From assembly GCA_014529385.2 (NCBI GenBank), contig CM043948.1:22903451-22967450 (forward strand): a stretch of 64,000 bases of DNA, given 5' to 3'. Made by a program: the position numbers and the translations under genes. This stretch comes from Adiantum capillus-veneris. Taxonomy: Eukaryota; Streptophyta; Polypodiopsida; Polypodiales; Pteridaceae. The notes beneath the pieces were generated by a model. It saw nothing but the letters and a program-made list of their open reading frames with translations. It was not told the origin of the DNA and made no database searches. This document shows positions 1 to 9,639 of this stretch, one piece after another (the stretch's first letter is position 1; each line of letters starts with the position of its first letter).

Positions 1-21
1 CAATCCATGTAGCTTTGAAAC

Positions 22-1680
22 TCAAGGGGTCAAGGTAGGTTGCAAATCGAAGGCTTCAAGGTAAAGTGATAACACAGTTGGTGACTCTGCAAGTTCACCT
101 TCTACCATCCACTTACCATCCATTGGTGGATAGTTTTTGAACTTTACCAAGTAACGCCTAGCAACCTTGCCTTTCACTTTCCTTTCTTTGTGTGCCAAAA
201 TCTGTTCAGGGACCAAGATCTCGTCAAGTTCCTCGACTTCCGGCTGATCTTCAGCTGGCATATTTTCTGGCACATCACCCACATAGGGTCTGAGAAGACT
301 CACATGAAACGCATTGTGAATCTTCCAACTGTCAGGCAATTTCAGTCTATATGCAACATCATTGATTATGTCGCACACTTGAAAAGGCCCATAGTAACGC
401 ATGCTGAGCTTTGGAAACAGTCTTTCCTTGCCCTTCATCTTCTTTAACCTTGCCTTTTCAAAGCGTAAAAGCACCCAATCACCAAGTGAATACACTACTT
501 CACGACGGTGACGATCAGCTGCTTTGTTTTGCTTTGCCTGAGTCTTTTCTAAGGCCACTTTGACCTTCTTGTACATTTCATCCATGTGCTGAACATACTT
601 ATTTGCTTCAAATATCTTGTCCTTTGTATGCAATGTGGGAGGAACTTTCTTGCCACCTTCAACTATCTCAAAGGGTGCCTTGCCAGTTGATGAATGCACT
701 CTATTATCGTATGCATACTCCACCAATGGCAAATACTGCTCCCACTTTCCTTTATGCTCTGACACATAGCACTTCAGCAGATCTAGGACAGTAGAATTTG
801 CCTCTTCTGACTGCCCATCTGTTTGAGGATGAAATGACGAAGAGAATTTGAGCGTTGTGCCCATATTCTCAAACAAGCCTCTCCAGAACAAACTTGTCAT
901 GCGTGGATCACGGTCGCGAACAATCGATTGTGGCATGCCATGATACTTGAAAATATTGCTCATAAACAAGCGTGCCATCTGATCTGGCTTTATCTTCTGC
1001 ATGACAGGAATAAAATGAGCTTGTTTGCTGAATCTGCAAATAATGGTCCAAATAACATCGTTTCCTGTCTGCGTTCTCGGAAGATCAAAGATAAAATCCA
1101 TAGCAATACTTTCCCATGGTTTATGTGGAATAGGTAGTGGTTGCAATAACCCTGGTGCCTTTTGCCTGTTAAACTTGACCTTTTGGCATATTAGGCATTC
1201 TCGCACAAAGGCATCCACATTCCTTCTCAATGTAGGCCAATAGAAGAATGTCTTAACCGCTTTAACTGTAGCATCGATACCTGCATACGGTGGGACATGA
1301 CTCTCTTTGATAACTTTGCGTCGCAATGGCTTTGTGACACACAATCTGCCATGCACCATCATGAACCCGTCTCTAAGAAGATAGTGTTCATGACGTTGTC
1401 CATCCATTAGTTGCTCGAAGACCCTTGCAAAATCTTCATCATTTGCATACTGTTCTCTCATATCATCAAGTTCATGATGATAAGGAATCGACACAGCTGA
1501 AATTTGTGGCTTCCTTGACAAGGCATCAACCACAACGTTCTTCTTGCCTTCCACATGCACAATCTGAAAATGGAACATGGACAAGATATTTGCCCATCGC
1601 ATATGCTTCTGAGATAACTTTGTTTGTGTCAAGAAGTGTCGCAAGTTCTGATGATCCGTTTGGACAACGAAATCTTGCAC
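22..1680 (-). CDS. Chromovirus integrase with C-terminal chromodomain (end of pol)
   Basis: A 552-residue open frame. Residues 1-60 are the end of RNase H (TDHQNLRHF). Next comes an H2C2 zinc-binding region ending in CLICQ. The DDE integrase core follows: the first Asp in AMDFIFDLP, the second in RDRDPRMTSLF, and the Glu in HPQTDGQSEEANS. The C-terminal part ends in a chromodomain-like stretch (RRYLVKFKNYPP, then KWMVEGEL), which marks the chromovirus branch of Ty3/gypsy. Integrase inserts the cDNA, and chromodomains bias the choice of chromatin. The frame is open but lacks its upstream pol frame because of the shift near 1,680, so it is unlikely to be made as a working polyprotein. Confidence 0.88.
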   Translation of the reverse strand: MQDFVVQTDHQNLRHFLTQTKLSQKHMRWANILSMFHFQIVHVEGKKNVVVDALSRKPQISAVSIPYHHELDDMREQYANDEDFARVFEQLMDGQRHEHYLLRDGFMMVHGRLCVTKPLRRKVIKESHVPPYAGIDATVKAVKTFFYWPTLRRNVDAFVRECLICQKVKFNRQKAPGLLQPLPIPHKPWESIAMDFIFDLPRTQTGNDVIWTIICRFSKQAHFIPVMQKIKPDQMARLFMSNIFKYHGMPQSIVRDRDPRMTSLFWRGLFENMGTTLKFSSSFHPQTDGQSEEANSTVLDLLKCYVSEHKGKWEQYLPLVEYAYDNRVHSSTGKAPFEIVEGGKKVPPTLHTKDKIFEANKYVQHMDEMYKKVKVALEKTQAKQNKAADRHRREVVYSLGDWVLLRFEKARLKKMKGKERLFPKLSMRYYGPFQVCDIINDVAYRLKLPDSWKIHNAFHVSLLRPYVGDVPENMPAEDQPEVEELDEILVPEQILAHKERKVKGKVARRYLVKFKNYPPMDGKWMVEGELAESPTVLSLYLEAFDLQPTLTP

Positions 1681-2095
1681 CTAGCAGGTAGTGTTTCGAA
1701 CTTAAGAGCGCATGAGTCACAGCCAGTAACTCTTTCTCATAGACCTGCATGGTCATCTCTGGCCCTTGCAAAATTGTGCTCTCATAGGCTACTACCCTGC
1801 CATCTTGCATTAGCACTGCACCAATGCTACTACCACAGGCGTCACAGTGGACCACAAATGACTTCCTAAGATCTGGCAACACAATGACTGGATCTGAAGT
1901 CATCTTTTCCTTTAAGAGATTAAAAGGTGAAATCTCTTTTTGTGTCCATCTAAAGGTGACTGCCTTCTTTTGAAGAGCATGTAAAGGTGAAGCAATCTCA
2001 GGGAAATTTCAGATAAACCTTCTGTAATAGGAGCATAGTCCCAAAAAGCTTCGGACATCATGCACCGTCTTCAAATTTGGCCATGACTTGATCAC
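1526..2095 (-). pseudogene. Chromovirus RNase H and reverse transcriptase tail, frameshifted
   Basis: Residues such as HCDACGSSIGAVLMQDGRVV and YEKELLAV are the typical Ty3/gypsy RNase H start. Further upstream (1,984-2,095) the connection-region signature [15 protein letters not shown] can be read in another frame. The join to the integrase frame is shifted (HYLLGARF here, HYLLGADFVV in the 46 kb copy). The polymerase palm is missing because the sequence ends in the (TA)n tract. Confidence 0.85.
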
Positions 2096-2440
<345 letters not shown>

Positions 2441-3272
2441 GCCTGTGTATGTTGGTTGAGGCGTAATTGTCATCTACGGGGGCAATCTATGGCTGTCACC
2501 TTTAACGGGCGCGTCCTGCAATGTCGAAGCTATTTCCCCTACTTCATGCTGCCTGCTTTGGAGTGCTCTTGTTGATTCCTGTCATTTGGAGTGTCGAGCA
2601 TATCATTGGCTTCCGGAACGAGGCACTGCATGTACTCATCTTGCCGTGGCTTCGACAGTCGATGTGAGCGGCGTGAGCAAGGCTGTTCTGCCCAAGTTCT
2701 TTGTGGAGTATTTGAGTTGGAGCAGCTGCTACGTGGTTACCTTGTACGCATGGGTGATGGTGGAATGATTCTTGAGGGAGCATGTGGGTGTGAATGAAGT
2801 ATTCGTCGGTGCCGAACTGGAGGTGAGTGCAGGGGGGTTCTACACATGTCTGGTGGGGAAGCCGTTGGGGGTGTTGTGTGGGCAAGGCACGGCGAAGACG
2901 ATAAGAAAGATGTTCAGGGAGAATGGGCTAGACGTGGGGGTAGGAAGAGCGGGCGGCGGCGTACCATTCTTGTCTGTGTGTAAGGAAGCATGTGTCATGG
3001 AGGCGGAGGGCAGCGCGGTTAGTAGAGAGCAGTAGCAGAAAGCGCTGGTGTTGCACAATGGGAGAGCTGAAGTGAAAGGCTCCCTCCAATCAAGGGGCTT
3101 GGACCGACCTTTGCATGCTGAAGACGCCCGTTGCTCTATAATGCCTCGGGTGCTGACTCTTGCGCACTCAGCTGGCGACTGAGCTCTCCCGCACCTACTC
3201 TCTGTAAGGAGCCTTTATCTCCCTCATCAATCTCTCTTGTCTCATGTGATTCTCCTCTTTCAGACTTGGGAC
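2441..3272. other. Unassigned stretch, no gene recognised
   Basis: Moderately GC-rich DNA. The longest plus-strand frame (2,772-3,035, 87 codons) has no family signature I recognise. No LTR, LINE tail or exon with convincing splice sites was found. It may be an unrecognised repeat or intron DNA upstream of the VIRILIZER-like exons. Confidence 0.5.
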
Positions 3273-3298
3273 CTCTCTCTCTCTCTCTCCCTCTCTCT
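3273..3298. repeat. (CT)n microsatellite
   Basis: A short interrupted CT run. A TC-LINE-like ORF1 relic lies a little downstream on the same strand, as at the 5' ends of other TC-LINE copies. Confidence 0.85.
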
Positions 3299-4010
3299 AG
3301 GCGGCACATAATAGCAGGTCGTTGCTCTCTCTCTCTTCACAGGCCCATGTGATCCCATCGCAAGGAATTGTTCGGGTGCTTGGGGATAGATCAAGCAGTT
3401 CATGTCGGGGATGACAACAATTATGAAACCCCGCCTAAATCGAAAGCGACATTTAGGCGGAGGTTTCGAGAGAGCACACTATCGCCAGGCTCTTGAGAGC
3501 ATATAATTGTTCTAGAGTCAAAGATGACTTAATGTATGAGAAGGTGCATGTGATGGTTAAGGCGGAGCTGAGCCTCTTGAGGGGTGACATTGAAAAAGAG
3601 ATGTACTTACAAAAAAGCTATGTATGCAGATATGAGGAAACAATTGGACAAAGAGATGTACGCACCATTGAAGGCTGAAATGCGGACGATTGTGAGGGCA
3701 GAAGTGAATGTAATGGAATGTTTGACGCATAAAAGATTAGAGGATGCACTCGCTATGTTTGAATCCTGGAAATAAAAAATGGAAGAATGCATGAATGGAA
3801 AGTATGCATTGATCGAAGCACATAAGGGAGACCTCCCGCAAGGGAGGCAGGCAGAGAATCAACCCTCAATGATCAAGGAGCTCGAAAGCATTAAGGGGCA
3901 GGTGAAAACTCTACGAGAAGAGGAAGAGCAAAGGGCATGTACAACCTCTTCGTGGGCGAAGCACCTTCTCAAAACACAAGAAAAAGTTGATAAAGCTGAA
4001 AAGTTGTTTG
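3299..4010 (+). mobile_element. Relic of a TC-LINE-related 5' region and ORF1
   Basis: Plus-strand frames at 3,493-3,678 and 3,779-4,060 read as charged coiled-coil protein. The second contains SMIKELESIKGQVKTLREEE, then TSSWAKHLLKTQEKVDKAEK. This matches, residue pattern for residue pattern, the ORF1 coiled coil of the younger minus-strand copies (VIEEIKVIKEQVQM..., TSSW...TKTQKKADEAEKW). The similarity stops near 4,005. It is an old, diverged, truncated copy of the family or of a close relative. ORF1 of such elements is an RNA-binding chaperone that forms the RNP. Confidence 0.6.
3426..3466. other. Inverted repeat (hairpin), 10 bp perfect core
   Basis: CCGCCTAAAT (3,431-3,440) and ATTTAGGCGG (3,451-3,460) pair perfectly around a 10-base loop. 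With one bulge the stem extends through AAACC/GGTTT. Confidence 0.8.
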
Positions 4011-4403
4011 CCTGGATTTGCCCCTCTTTCTTACCTAGTTGCTGCTCGTCCTACAATTGACTGCTTAGCACGCCATGAGACACATTTCTAATTGGGGCCT
4101 TGATCCCTGTCTTGCTTCCTTCAAAGTTCAAGCTCCTATGCTGCATCCTTCCTACCCTCTTCATCAGGTTTGTTTTGCTGATCAGTGGCTGGCTGTCCCT
4201 CTGCTCATTTTCATTTGTCCATCACCAGATTATTGTTTTATCTGTCATCCCTTGTCCCTTCTCAAAATGATGGAAGTCAACTCTTTGCTCGTATGAAGTT
4301 AAGTATGTACTCCAAGTTCCAACTCTTTCCTGTGAGGAAAACTACTAAATTTGTGGCTGTTGCTATCTAAAGTGAAGGTATCTTATCAACAATGTTGTTG
4401 CAG

Positions 4404-4471
4404 GTGACACATGAGGAGTATCGGAACACAAGACTTGTGGAAGTTTTGCTTCAACTACATCGGTGTACATG
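4404..4471 (+). CDS. Candidate exon upstream of the VIRILIZER-like exons
   Basis: A good acceptor (TTGTTGCAG) is followed by VTHEEYRNTRLVEVLLQLHR and a possible GT donor at 4,472 (or 4,463). The peptide is helical, as expected for the protein. The match to VIRILIZER is weaker than for the next exons, and the phase into 4,711 is not proven. Confidence 0.4.
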
Positions 4472-6552
4472 GTGCGCAATTATAATGAATCCTAATTATG
4501 TTATAGAGGTTTTATTGTTGAAGCATTATAAGCTTTTTTGTCTGTCTGCAAAATATTATCACGGACGTGATGATACTGAGTAGCACTTTTTGAGTTATTT
4601 TCTTTAGGCACATGCTTTAGTGGTTTACTTAGTAGAGCATTAAGTTTTGGGAACAATGTTACTTGATGTATCGATTCTGTACATAGTCATTTGTTTCTTC
4701 TGGTCAACAGCTCGCGGCTGGCTTCCAAGATTAGTGTCCTTCCTCAAGCCACAGGAGTGAATTTATTTGCATCAGTGCTACGAGTTATAGCATCAATACT
4801 ATCGTTTTGGCCAGTCTGTGGATGGAAGCCTGCGGTCTTTACAAAGCTGATGGGATTGAATCCCTTGACTCTGGTTCAGACAAACATCCCTCCGGTAGAG
4901 CCACGAGAAGCCATTAGTGTGTTGTGGATCTTGGTAATGCATATATTTGTTAACTTGAATCTTTATTTAATTTTTTTAATGTGGAATGTTCCGTGTATAA
5001 ACATTTAGCCATTTGGACCAGGGAGATATGCTTCCAGAAGAAATTCCCCTGCTGTGCACAAATAAGATACTGGCAATGACTGTTCCACAGAGCTTGGCTG
5101 TTGCTACACTGTTGGGGAAAAAGAGCATGAAGTCTGTTAAATGGCATTGCCAGCCTGCTGAAATTGAGAAGTTAATTGAAGCAATGGCCTTGCAACTTGA
5201 TCACATTTCTTTGATGGTTTCTCATCTTGCGTCCACTGTAAGATGTCTCATATACTTGTGCATCTCTATAATGGTTTTTACCAATAATCTTGTTTCAACA
5301 AGATTCTCTAAAGAATTTCAAAGATTGTACTGGTTTGATATCCTCTTACAGGCCTCAACACTCCTACAAGGGTTACTCACCAAGCTTATAGTGCGCATGG
5401 CTTGTTGTAACCAAGATCATGGTGCCAACTTGTTGCGGCCTGTGCTTTTGCTGGTGAAGGAACAAGTCGTTTCTGGGATGATGACTGCAGAGAATGACAT
5501 CTTTCGGGTAAACAAGTTTTCAAAAGTTTCAGGAGGTTTTTAATGGTGATCTCATAGGGTACCTTCAAAAAGATTATTGGTGCCTCAGCATGAAAAAATT
5601 GTATGTCGTATCATGCATGTAGATAAGATATCGTTAGTCTGGGACTACCAGCTTCTCCTTGCCATCGCAAAACTCTCTGCTTATGAGTCAGTGCTCGAAT
5701 AGTTTTGATTGGGGGGTTAAATGTCCTAAATGGTGACTGTAAGTGTTTGCAAGGCATGCAGGGATAAGTGGGATTTTCTAAAGAACTTCTGAGGCATAGG
5801 GCACACAAACTAACTAATCACAGTCTTAGCTGCCAAACACACCAGTGTCTGTATGTTTCTTAATTACCACAAAGTTCTTTTTGGTTTGCATGAAAAATTC
5901 CTGAATCAATAATGACAAAGCTTCAAGGGGCTACCTCTCTCTTAAAAGGTGGGAGCACATGAATTACAAACGGTGAAAAAACTATCCACACACGCAACTC
6001 ACCCTCAATCTCTAGACCTTTTGAAGTAACAAATGGGACCCAAAGTGGGTAGGTGGTGACTAGACAGATTTATTTCAACTTGTTTATATGCCACCTTCAC
6101 TGCTTGATGTTCCATTTTATCTGTGATTAGCATCTGACAATTATTGTTGTTCAGATGGAGCATTACTTAAGGATTCTGACGGAATTGGCCAGACATCCAA
6201 GAACCAAGGTGAGTATTTAGGTGTCATGGTTTTGCTGTTTGTCTCATTTTCTCTGGTACACTGACTAGGAGGTGTTTTCCCTTTAAGTCCGATTTAGTTT
6301 TAGTACAAGCTTCTGACAGAACCTTTGTTGGAACAGAAAGTCCTGGCTCAAGAGGGAATTGTTCAAATTCTGCTTCAGGCAGCAAAAGATAAAAGTCAAT
6401 CCACAAAATCTGAAGGCAGACCATGGGTGGTTGAGCAGGATCCTACCTCCTTTCGTTTGCCATGCCTTGTTTTGGATATAATGGTGGCAATCTGTGACCC
6501 AGATATTTCTTCATCACCAAAGTCTCCTCTGAATATGTACATTTTCCTCTCT

Positions 6553-6596
<44 letters not shown>

Positions 6597-6825
6597 TAGA
6601 GTCATGCATTTGCATGGTTGTACTACCCTCAGCATATATACATGCACATATCCCTAGTAGTAGAGCTCCACCCATCCCCATAGATCTCATCACCCACCAG
6701 ACGTCCTTCTCTCTCTTATTTTGTACCAGTCTGAACTATTTTGTCTTTTCTGATAGACAGAGGACATACACACGTATGTACTTGATTTGTCTCATAGGCT
6801 GACTTTGCCTCACAGAGATGTTAAA

Positions 6826-6879
<54 letters not shown>

Positions 6880-8683
6880 ACTCTGGTGGCTTCTGCATTG
6901 CTTTATGGAGCTGAGATTTGGGGACCTTCATTAGATCATCACGGGAGGACAGGCCGCAGTGATGGATGGGGGGACATGGAGAAGCCTCTGGTCTCTATGA
7001 TCTCGCGGCTCATTAGAGCCAAGGCCTCAGTACCACGTGCTATTGTTCGAGCAGAGCTAGCTGCCCCCCCACTAGTGGTTGAGGCACTCCCCAGATCGGT
7101 CTCCTTCATACACCGCATGTGGGAACTTCCCAGAGACAGATATGCCCGCCTTGCACTTGAGTCCTCTCGACAGTTAGCCATGCACGGAGATACAGCATGC
7201 TGGTATGGGGAGATGACATCATGGTTTCAGGCGCATGGGTTCAGCATAGACAGATTGCCTCCCTTCTAGTACTCACTGGATGCACCCTCTCTGACTCTTA
7301 CACAATCCGAGATCACCGGGCTCATCCGCCAAGACTTGACTCAGCTAGACACCAGGAGGACATGGATACAACCAGCACAGGAGCTGGGCACGAAGATGGC
7401 TTTCTACAGAGAACATCTCCTCCAGCTTACGGAGGATGGTTTTGTGACGAGGCCCAGATACATGGACACCCACTTGTCTCATGGGATACGATGTGCTATT
7501 GGCCAGAGACGCACATCCTCACACCCGCTGTGGATCGAGACTGGGAGATACAGTGGAGTACCAGCACACGCCAGGACATGCCCCTTGTGTGACATCGAGC
7601 CTGAGATAGAGTTGCACTACACATGCCACTGCCCCGTCTACTACGAGATACGAGGCCGCTTCCACTGCTTGTTCAAAGAGGGCTTTGGACCATTCTCTAG
7701 AGTCATGCGGTACGAGGATCAAAATGCCTGGGTTTGTTTTTGCTCGAGTTGTGCAGACACAGAGAGAGCCTGATGAGAGGATAGGCTAGCCAGTCTTAGA
7801 GACAGATCACAGACTTCTTTAGAGCTGCCATCACTGGACACCCGGAGGCGTTACTAGCACAGCAAAGCTCGTCGCCTCACACCAGAGGCACACTGATCGA
7901 GCGATCGACTGAGTTGGGGAGATCCGGACGCCCACGACTACGAAGGACTACAGAGCATCGACGGAGGCTGCATCAGAGGATTCGGATCACTTTGGCTCGA
8001 CATGCACGACGCCTGGTCAGACTACTGACCATGGAGGAGATTGATGAGATCCGCCAGCGACCGATGCTGGATCTCTTGTGATCTAGCTGCTTAGTTCACA
8101 CCTAGTAGTTTAGGATTCCATAGTATTTTATTGTGACATTTGTCATTTCATTTTTGTCATACTCTGACTTATTATCAGATCCACCACATTGTAACTTTCT
8201 GGTCTCATAGGTCACTTTGGCCTTTTGAAAACGTTAATATAACATTTCATTTCATTTTATTTCATTTCTCTCTCTCTCAGGATACACCCACACTGTGTTG
8301 TCTTAGCCCCCCATTCACGTCACCCCCTTCTCACATCCTACACAAGCCCAGCTAGCTGCTTAGCTCACATCTAGCAGCTTAGGATTCTATAGTATTTTTA
8401 CTTTGTTCCTCAGACTTTGTATTAGATGCACCACATGGGAACTCTCTGATCTCATAGGTCACTTTGGCCTTGTAAAGACGTTAATATAACATTTCATTTC
8501 ATTTCATTTTTTCTCAAAAATATACTGCAGATGATTGCATGAAATCTGTACGTTAGTTTCTCTTTTGATGTGCTTTTCAAGCAAGGGCTAACTTACTTAT
8601 TAATGCCTAGACGTCTTGCAAAGGAGGGCCCAGGGTTTTCCGAATATTGTGCAATTGCTTCATGGGCTTACAATTTCATGCTG
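4404..8683 (+). CDS. VIR: VIRILIZER-like protein, internal exons (m6A methyltransferase scaffold), partial
   Basis: Six well-supported exons (4,711-4,933; 5,022-5,237; 5,352-5,507; 6,155-6,208; 6,337-6,536; 8,557-8,683) and one weaker candidate (4,404-4,471). All are bounded by AG and GT. The phases fit: four joins are phase 0, and the last is phase 2, where AT plus T gives Ile. The joined frame from 4,711 has no stop. The protein resembles, from memory of the family, the middle of plant VIRILIZER: GVNLFASVLRV, LAVATLLG, MEHYLRILTELARHP and LAQEGIVQILLQ. VIRILIZER is a very large nuclear helical-repeat scaffold that holds the MTA/MTB methyltransferase complex, which makes m6A in mRNA. Only roughly 280 residues are visible; the 5' exons lie beyond the left edge or in displaced introns, and the 3' exons were not found. 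Confidence 0.7.
4711..4933 (+). CDS. VIR: VIRILIZER-like exon
   Basis: Acceptor TGGTCAACAG, donor GTAATG. It encodes SRLASKISVLPQATGVNLFA, then SVLRVIASILSFWPVCGWKP, and ends SVLWIL in phase 0. The GVNLF...SVLRV...CGW pattern is the most family-like part. Confidence 0.72.
5022..5237 (+). CDS. VIR: VIRILIZER-like exon
   Basis: 216 bases, exactly 72 codons, entering and leaving in phase 0; donor GTAAGA. It begins GDMLPEEIPLLC, continues with SLAVATLLGKK, then KLIEAMALQLDHISLMVSHL. The DxxPEE and LAV-TLLG elements follow in the order seen in plant VIRILIZER. Confidence 0.75.
5352..5507 (+). CDS. VIR: VIRILIZER-like exon
   Basis: 156 bases, phase 0 at both ends, acceptor CTCTTACAG. It encodes ASTLLQGLLTKLIVRMACC, then GANLLRPVLLLVKEQV. 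This corresponds to the (L/V)RIAC...ASILLRP region of the family. Confidence 0.75.
6155..6208 (+). CDS. VIR: VIRILIZER-like small exon (18 codons)
   Basis: Acceptor TTGTTGTTCAG, donor GTGAGT, phase 0. It encodes MEHYLRILTELARHPRTK, the equivalent of the family's YLxFLxxLLEHPHAK segment. Confidence 0.75.
6337..6536 (+). CDS. VIR: VIRILIZER-like exon
   Basis: Acceptor TTGGAACAG, donor GTACAT, leaving in phase 2. It starts KVLAQEGIVQILLQAAKDK, joining the previous exon as the L..EEGIVQLL segment of the family. It ends FRLPCLVLDIMVAICDP and a short Ser/Pro tail. Confidence 0.75.
6545..6591. repeat. (CT)n microsatellite in a VIRILIZER intron
   Basis: An almost pure CT run just inside the intron after the exon ending at 6,536. 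The next 240 bp (6,592-6,828) end with a degenerate TC-LINE-like 3' tail (TCTCATAGG...GACTTTG...GATGTTAA) before the next CT run. Confidence 0.9.
6829..6876. repeat. (CT)n microsatellite at the 5' junction of a TC-LINE
   Basis: 48 bp of CT directly followed by TC-LINE ORF2 sequence. The element's own sequence at this point also begins CTCTCTGACAC. Confidence 0.95.
6877..7790 (+). pseudogene. TC-LINE ORF2 C-terminal part with CCHC motif
   Basis: Frames at 6,877-7,269 and 7,336-7,773 give the region after the reverse transcriptase: WELPRDRYARLALESSRQLA, MTSWFQAHGFSIDRLPPF, REHLLQLTEDGFVTRPRYMD. It ends with a CCHC-type zinc motif (CPLCDIEPEIELHYTCHC). A stop at 7,267-7,269 and frameshifts inactivate it. 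Confidence 0.85.
6877..8266 (+). mobile_element. 5'-truncated TC-LINE inside a VIRILIZER intron
   Basis: It carries the last part of ORF2 (from DTLVASALLYGAEIWGPS) and a 3' UTR ending TTAATATAACATTTC with ATTTC repeats. It is flanked by (CT)n on the 5' side (6,829-6,876) and (TC)n on the 3' side (8,267-8,278), and it lies in the same orientation as the host gene. The coding frames are broken near 7,269 and after 7,773. Confidence 0.9.
8349..8510 (+). mobile_element. TC-LINE 3'-end fragment
   Basis: About 160 bp equal to the end of the TC-LINE 3' UTR (CTAGCTGCTTAG..., TCTCATAGGTCACTTTGGCC, ACGTTAATATAACATTTC) with ATTTC repeats at the end. It follows the longer copy after a 70 bp spacer (8,279-8,348). 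Confidence 0.85.
8557..8683 (+). CDS. VIR: VIRILIZER-like exon after a TE-filled intron
   Basis: The acceptor is CGTTAG (not the nearby CTGCAG, which would give an immediate stop). The first base completes the phase-2 codon of the previous exon. It encodes FSFDVLFKQGLTYLLMPRRL and on to AIASWAYNFML, with donor GTAAGC. It reads open only in the phase predicted by the upstream exon. Confidence 0.65.
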
Positions 8684-9639
8684 GTAAGCAATATTTCTCA
8701 CTGTGTCTGCGCTTGTTATAATTAAAAGTTTTAGAATTTCAAGTAAAGCAGGTATATAAAAAGCCTCAGGATAAAGTACTGTACACAAGCAGATTGCAAT
8801 CTGTGTGCCAACCTTGGGACATATTAAGAATGCTTACCTTTAAGATAGCACGTGAGAAGTCATTATAGTAAAGCAGCTCTCTGTGTTGACAAATTCAGGA
8901 GATTTTCATGGCTGTGTCCAGTAAGAACATAGTGGACACACTCCTCAGACTTGGGGATGGGCTGGAAGAATTCCTCCAGTGCTCCCATATATCTCTGGAG
9001 CTTCGCCTCCCTTTCCCGCCTTTTCCCAACGTGGCCCCCATCTAATTTCCTCAAGAGGTAGCCAGTCAAAATTTTTATGCTGAGTTATCCAGATTCATGA
9101 ACTCCTAGATTCATGCATGGTAGTGGCAGTCTTCATGGCCTAGGTTGACTGAAATGTCTCCACAAGGACCCAATTAAATAATTGATTGAGGAAAGCCAAG
9201 AGTGTATCCAGTGTGTGGTAACGCATTCCCTCTGCGAATGCCAATGTGATCTGCTATATCTGCTGAATGGCGTTCTTCACCAGAGGCAGTTGACATGCAG
9301 AGATATGAAGTCAGTTAGATATCGGTTTTCATCTATGGCGGTAAGGAGAGATCAGTTACGGATAGTTGGGAGCAGCCTTCTCATAGAGGTCCCTTTCCCA
9401 GATGTTTCTTCTATGGTGCTGCTCAAAGGTAGATTCATGTCAAGTAGTAGTTTGGCAGGGACAGAGGCTCCATGACAGTAAGAGTCCTACTGTCCACCAC
9501 TTTGATTCTCATCTCCATTAGATGTGCCAATGTCTGTGTGGTTTCCCGGACATCTGTAGAGCAACTCCCTGGCAGTCATAACTCTGTGAATTATCAATAT
9601 AAAAAGTACTGAAAGGGGCGTCTAACTTAGGGGCAGTGC
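8684..9639. other. Intron or intergenic stretch, no firm gene
   Basis: It follows the donor of the last recognised VIRILIZER-like exon. A possible next exon begins after AAATTCAG at 8,899 (EIFMAVSSKNIVDTLLRLGD) but meets a stop at about 9,043 and does not resemble the family enough to call. Nothing else is recognised. Confidence 0.45.

Larger units (their letters stand above)
1..2095 (-). mobile_element. Ty3/gypsy chromovirus fragment (pol), truncated
   Basis: This is the 3' part of a chromovirus pol, read on the minus strand in the order reverse transcriptase tail (about 2095-1984), RNase H (about 1903-1600) and integrase with chromodomain (about 1600-22). It enters from outside the window on the left and breaks off on the right inside the reverse transcriptase, where a (TA)n tract begins. 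No LTR is seen in the window for this copy. The protein is closely related to the pol at 44,270-47,140, which abuts a G1 LTR end, so this copy probably belongs to the same G1 family. A frameshift near 1,680 separates RNase H from integrase, so the copy is dead. Confidence 0.9.

Noticed and set aside
8863-9069. Minus-strand 68-codon frame
   Set aside because: No motif, no splice support, and it overlaps intron-like sequence of the VIRILIZER-like gene.
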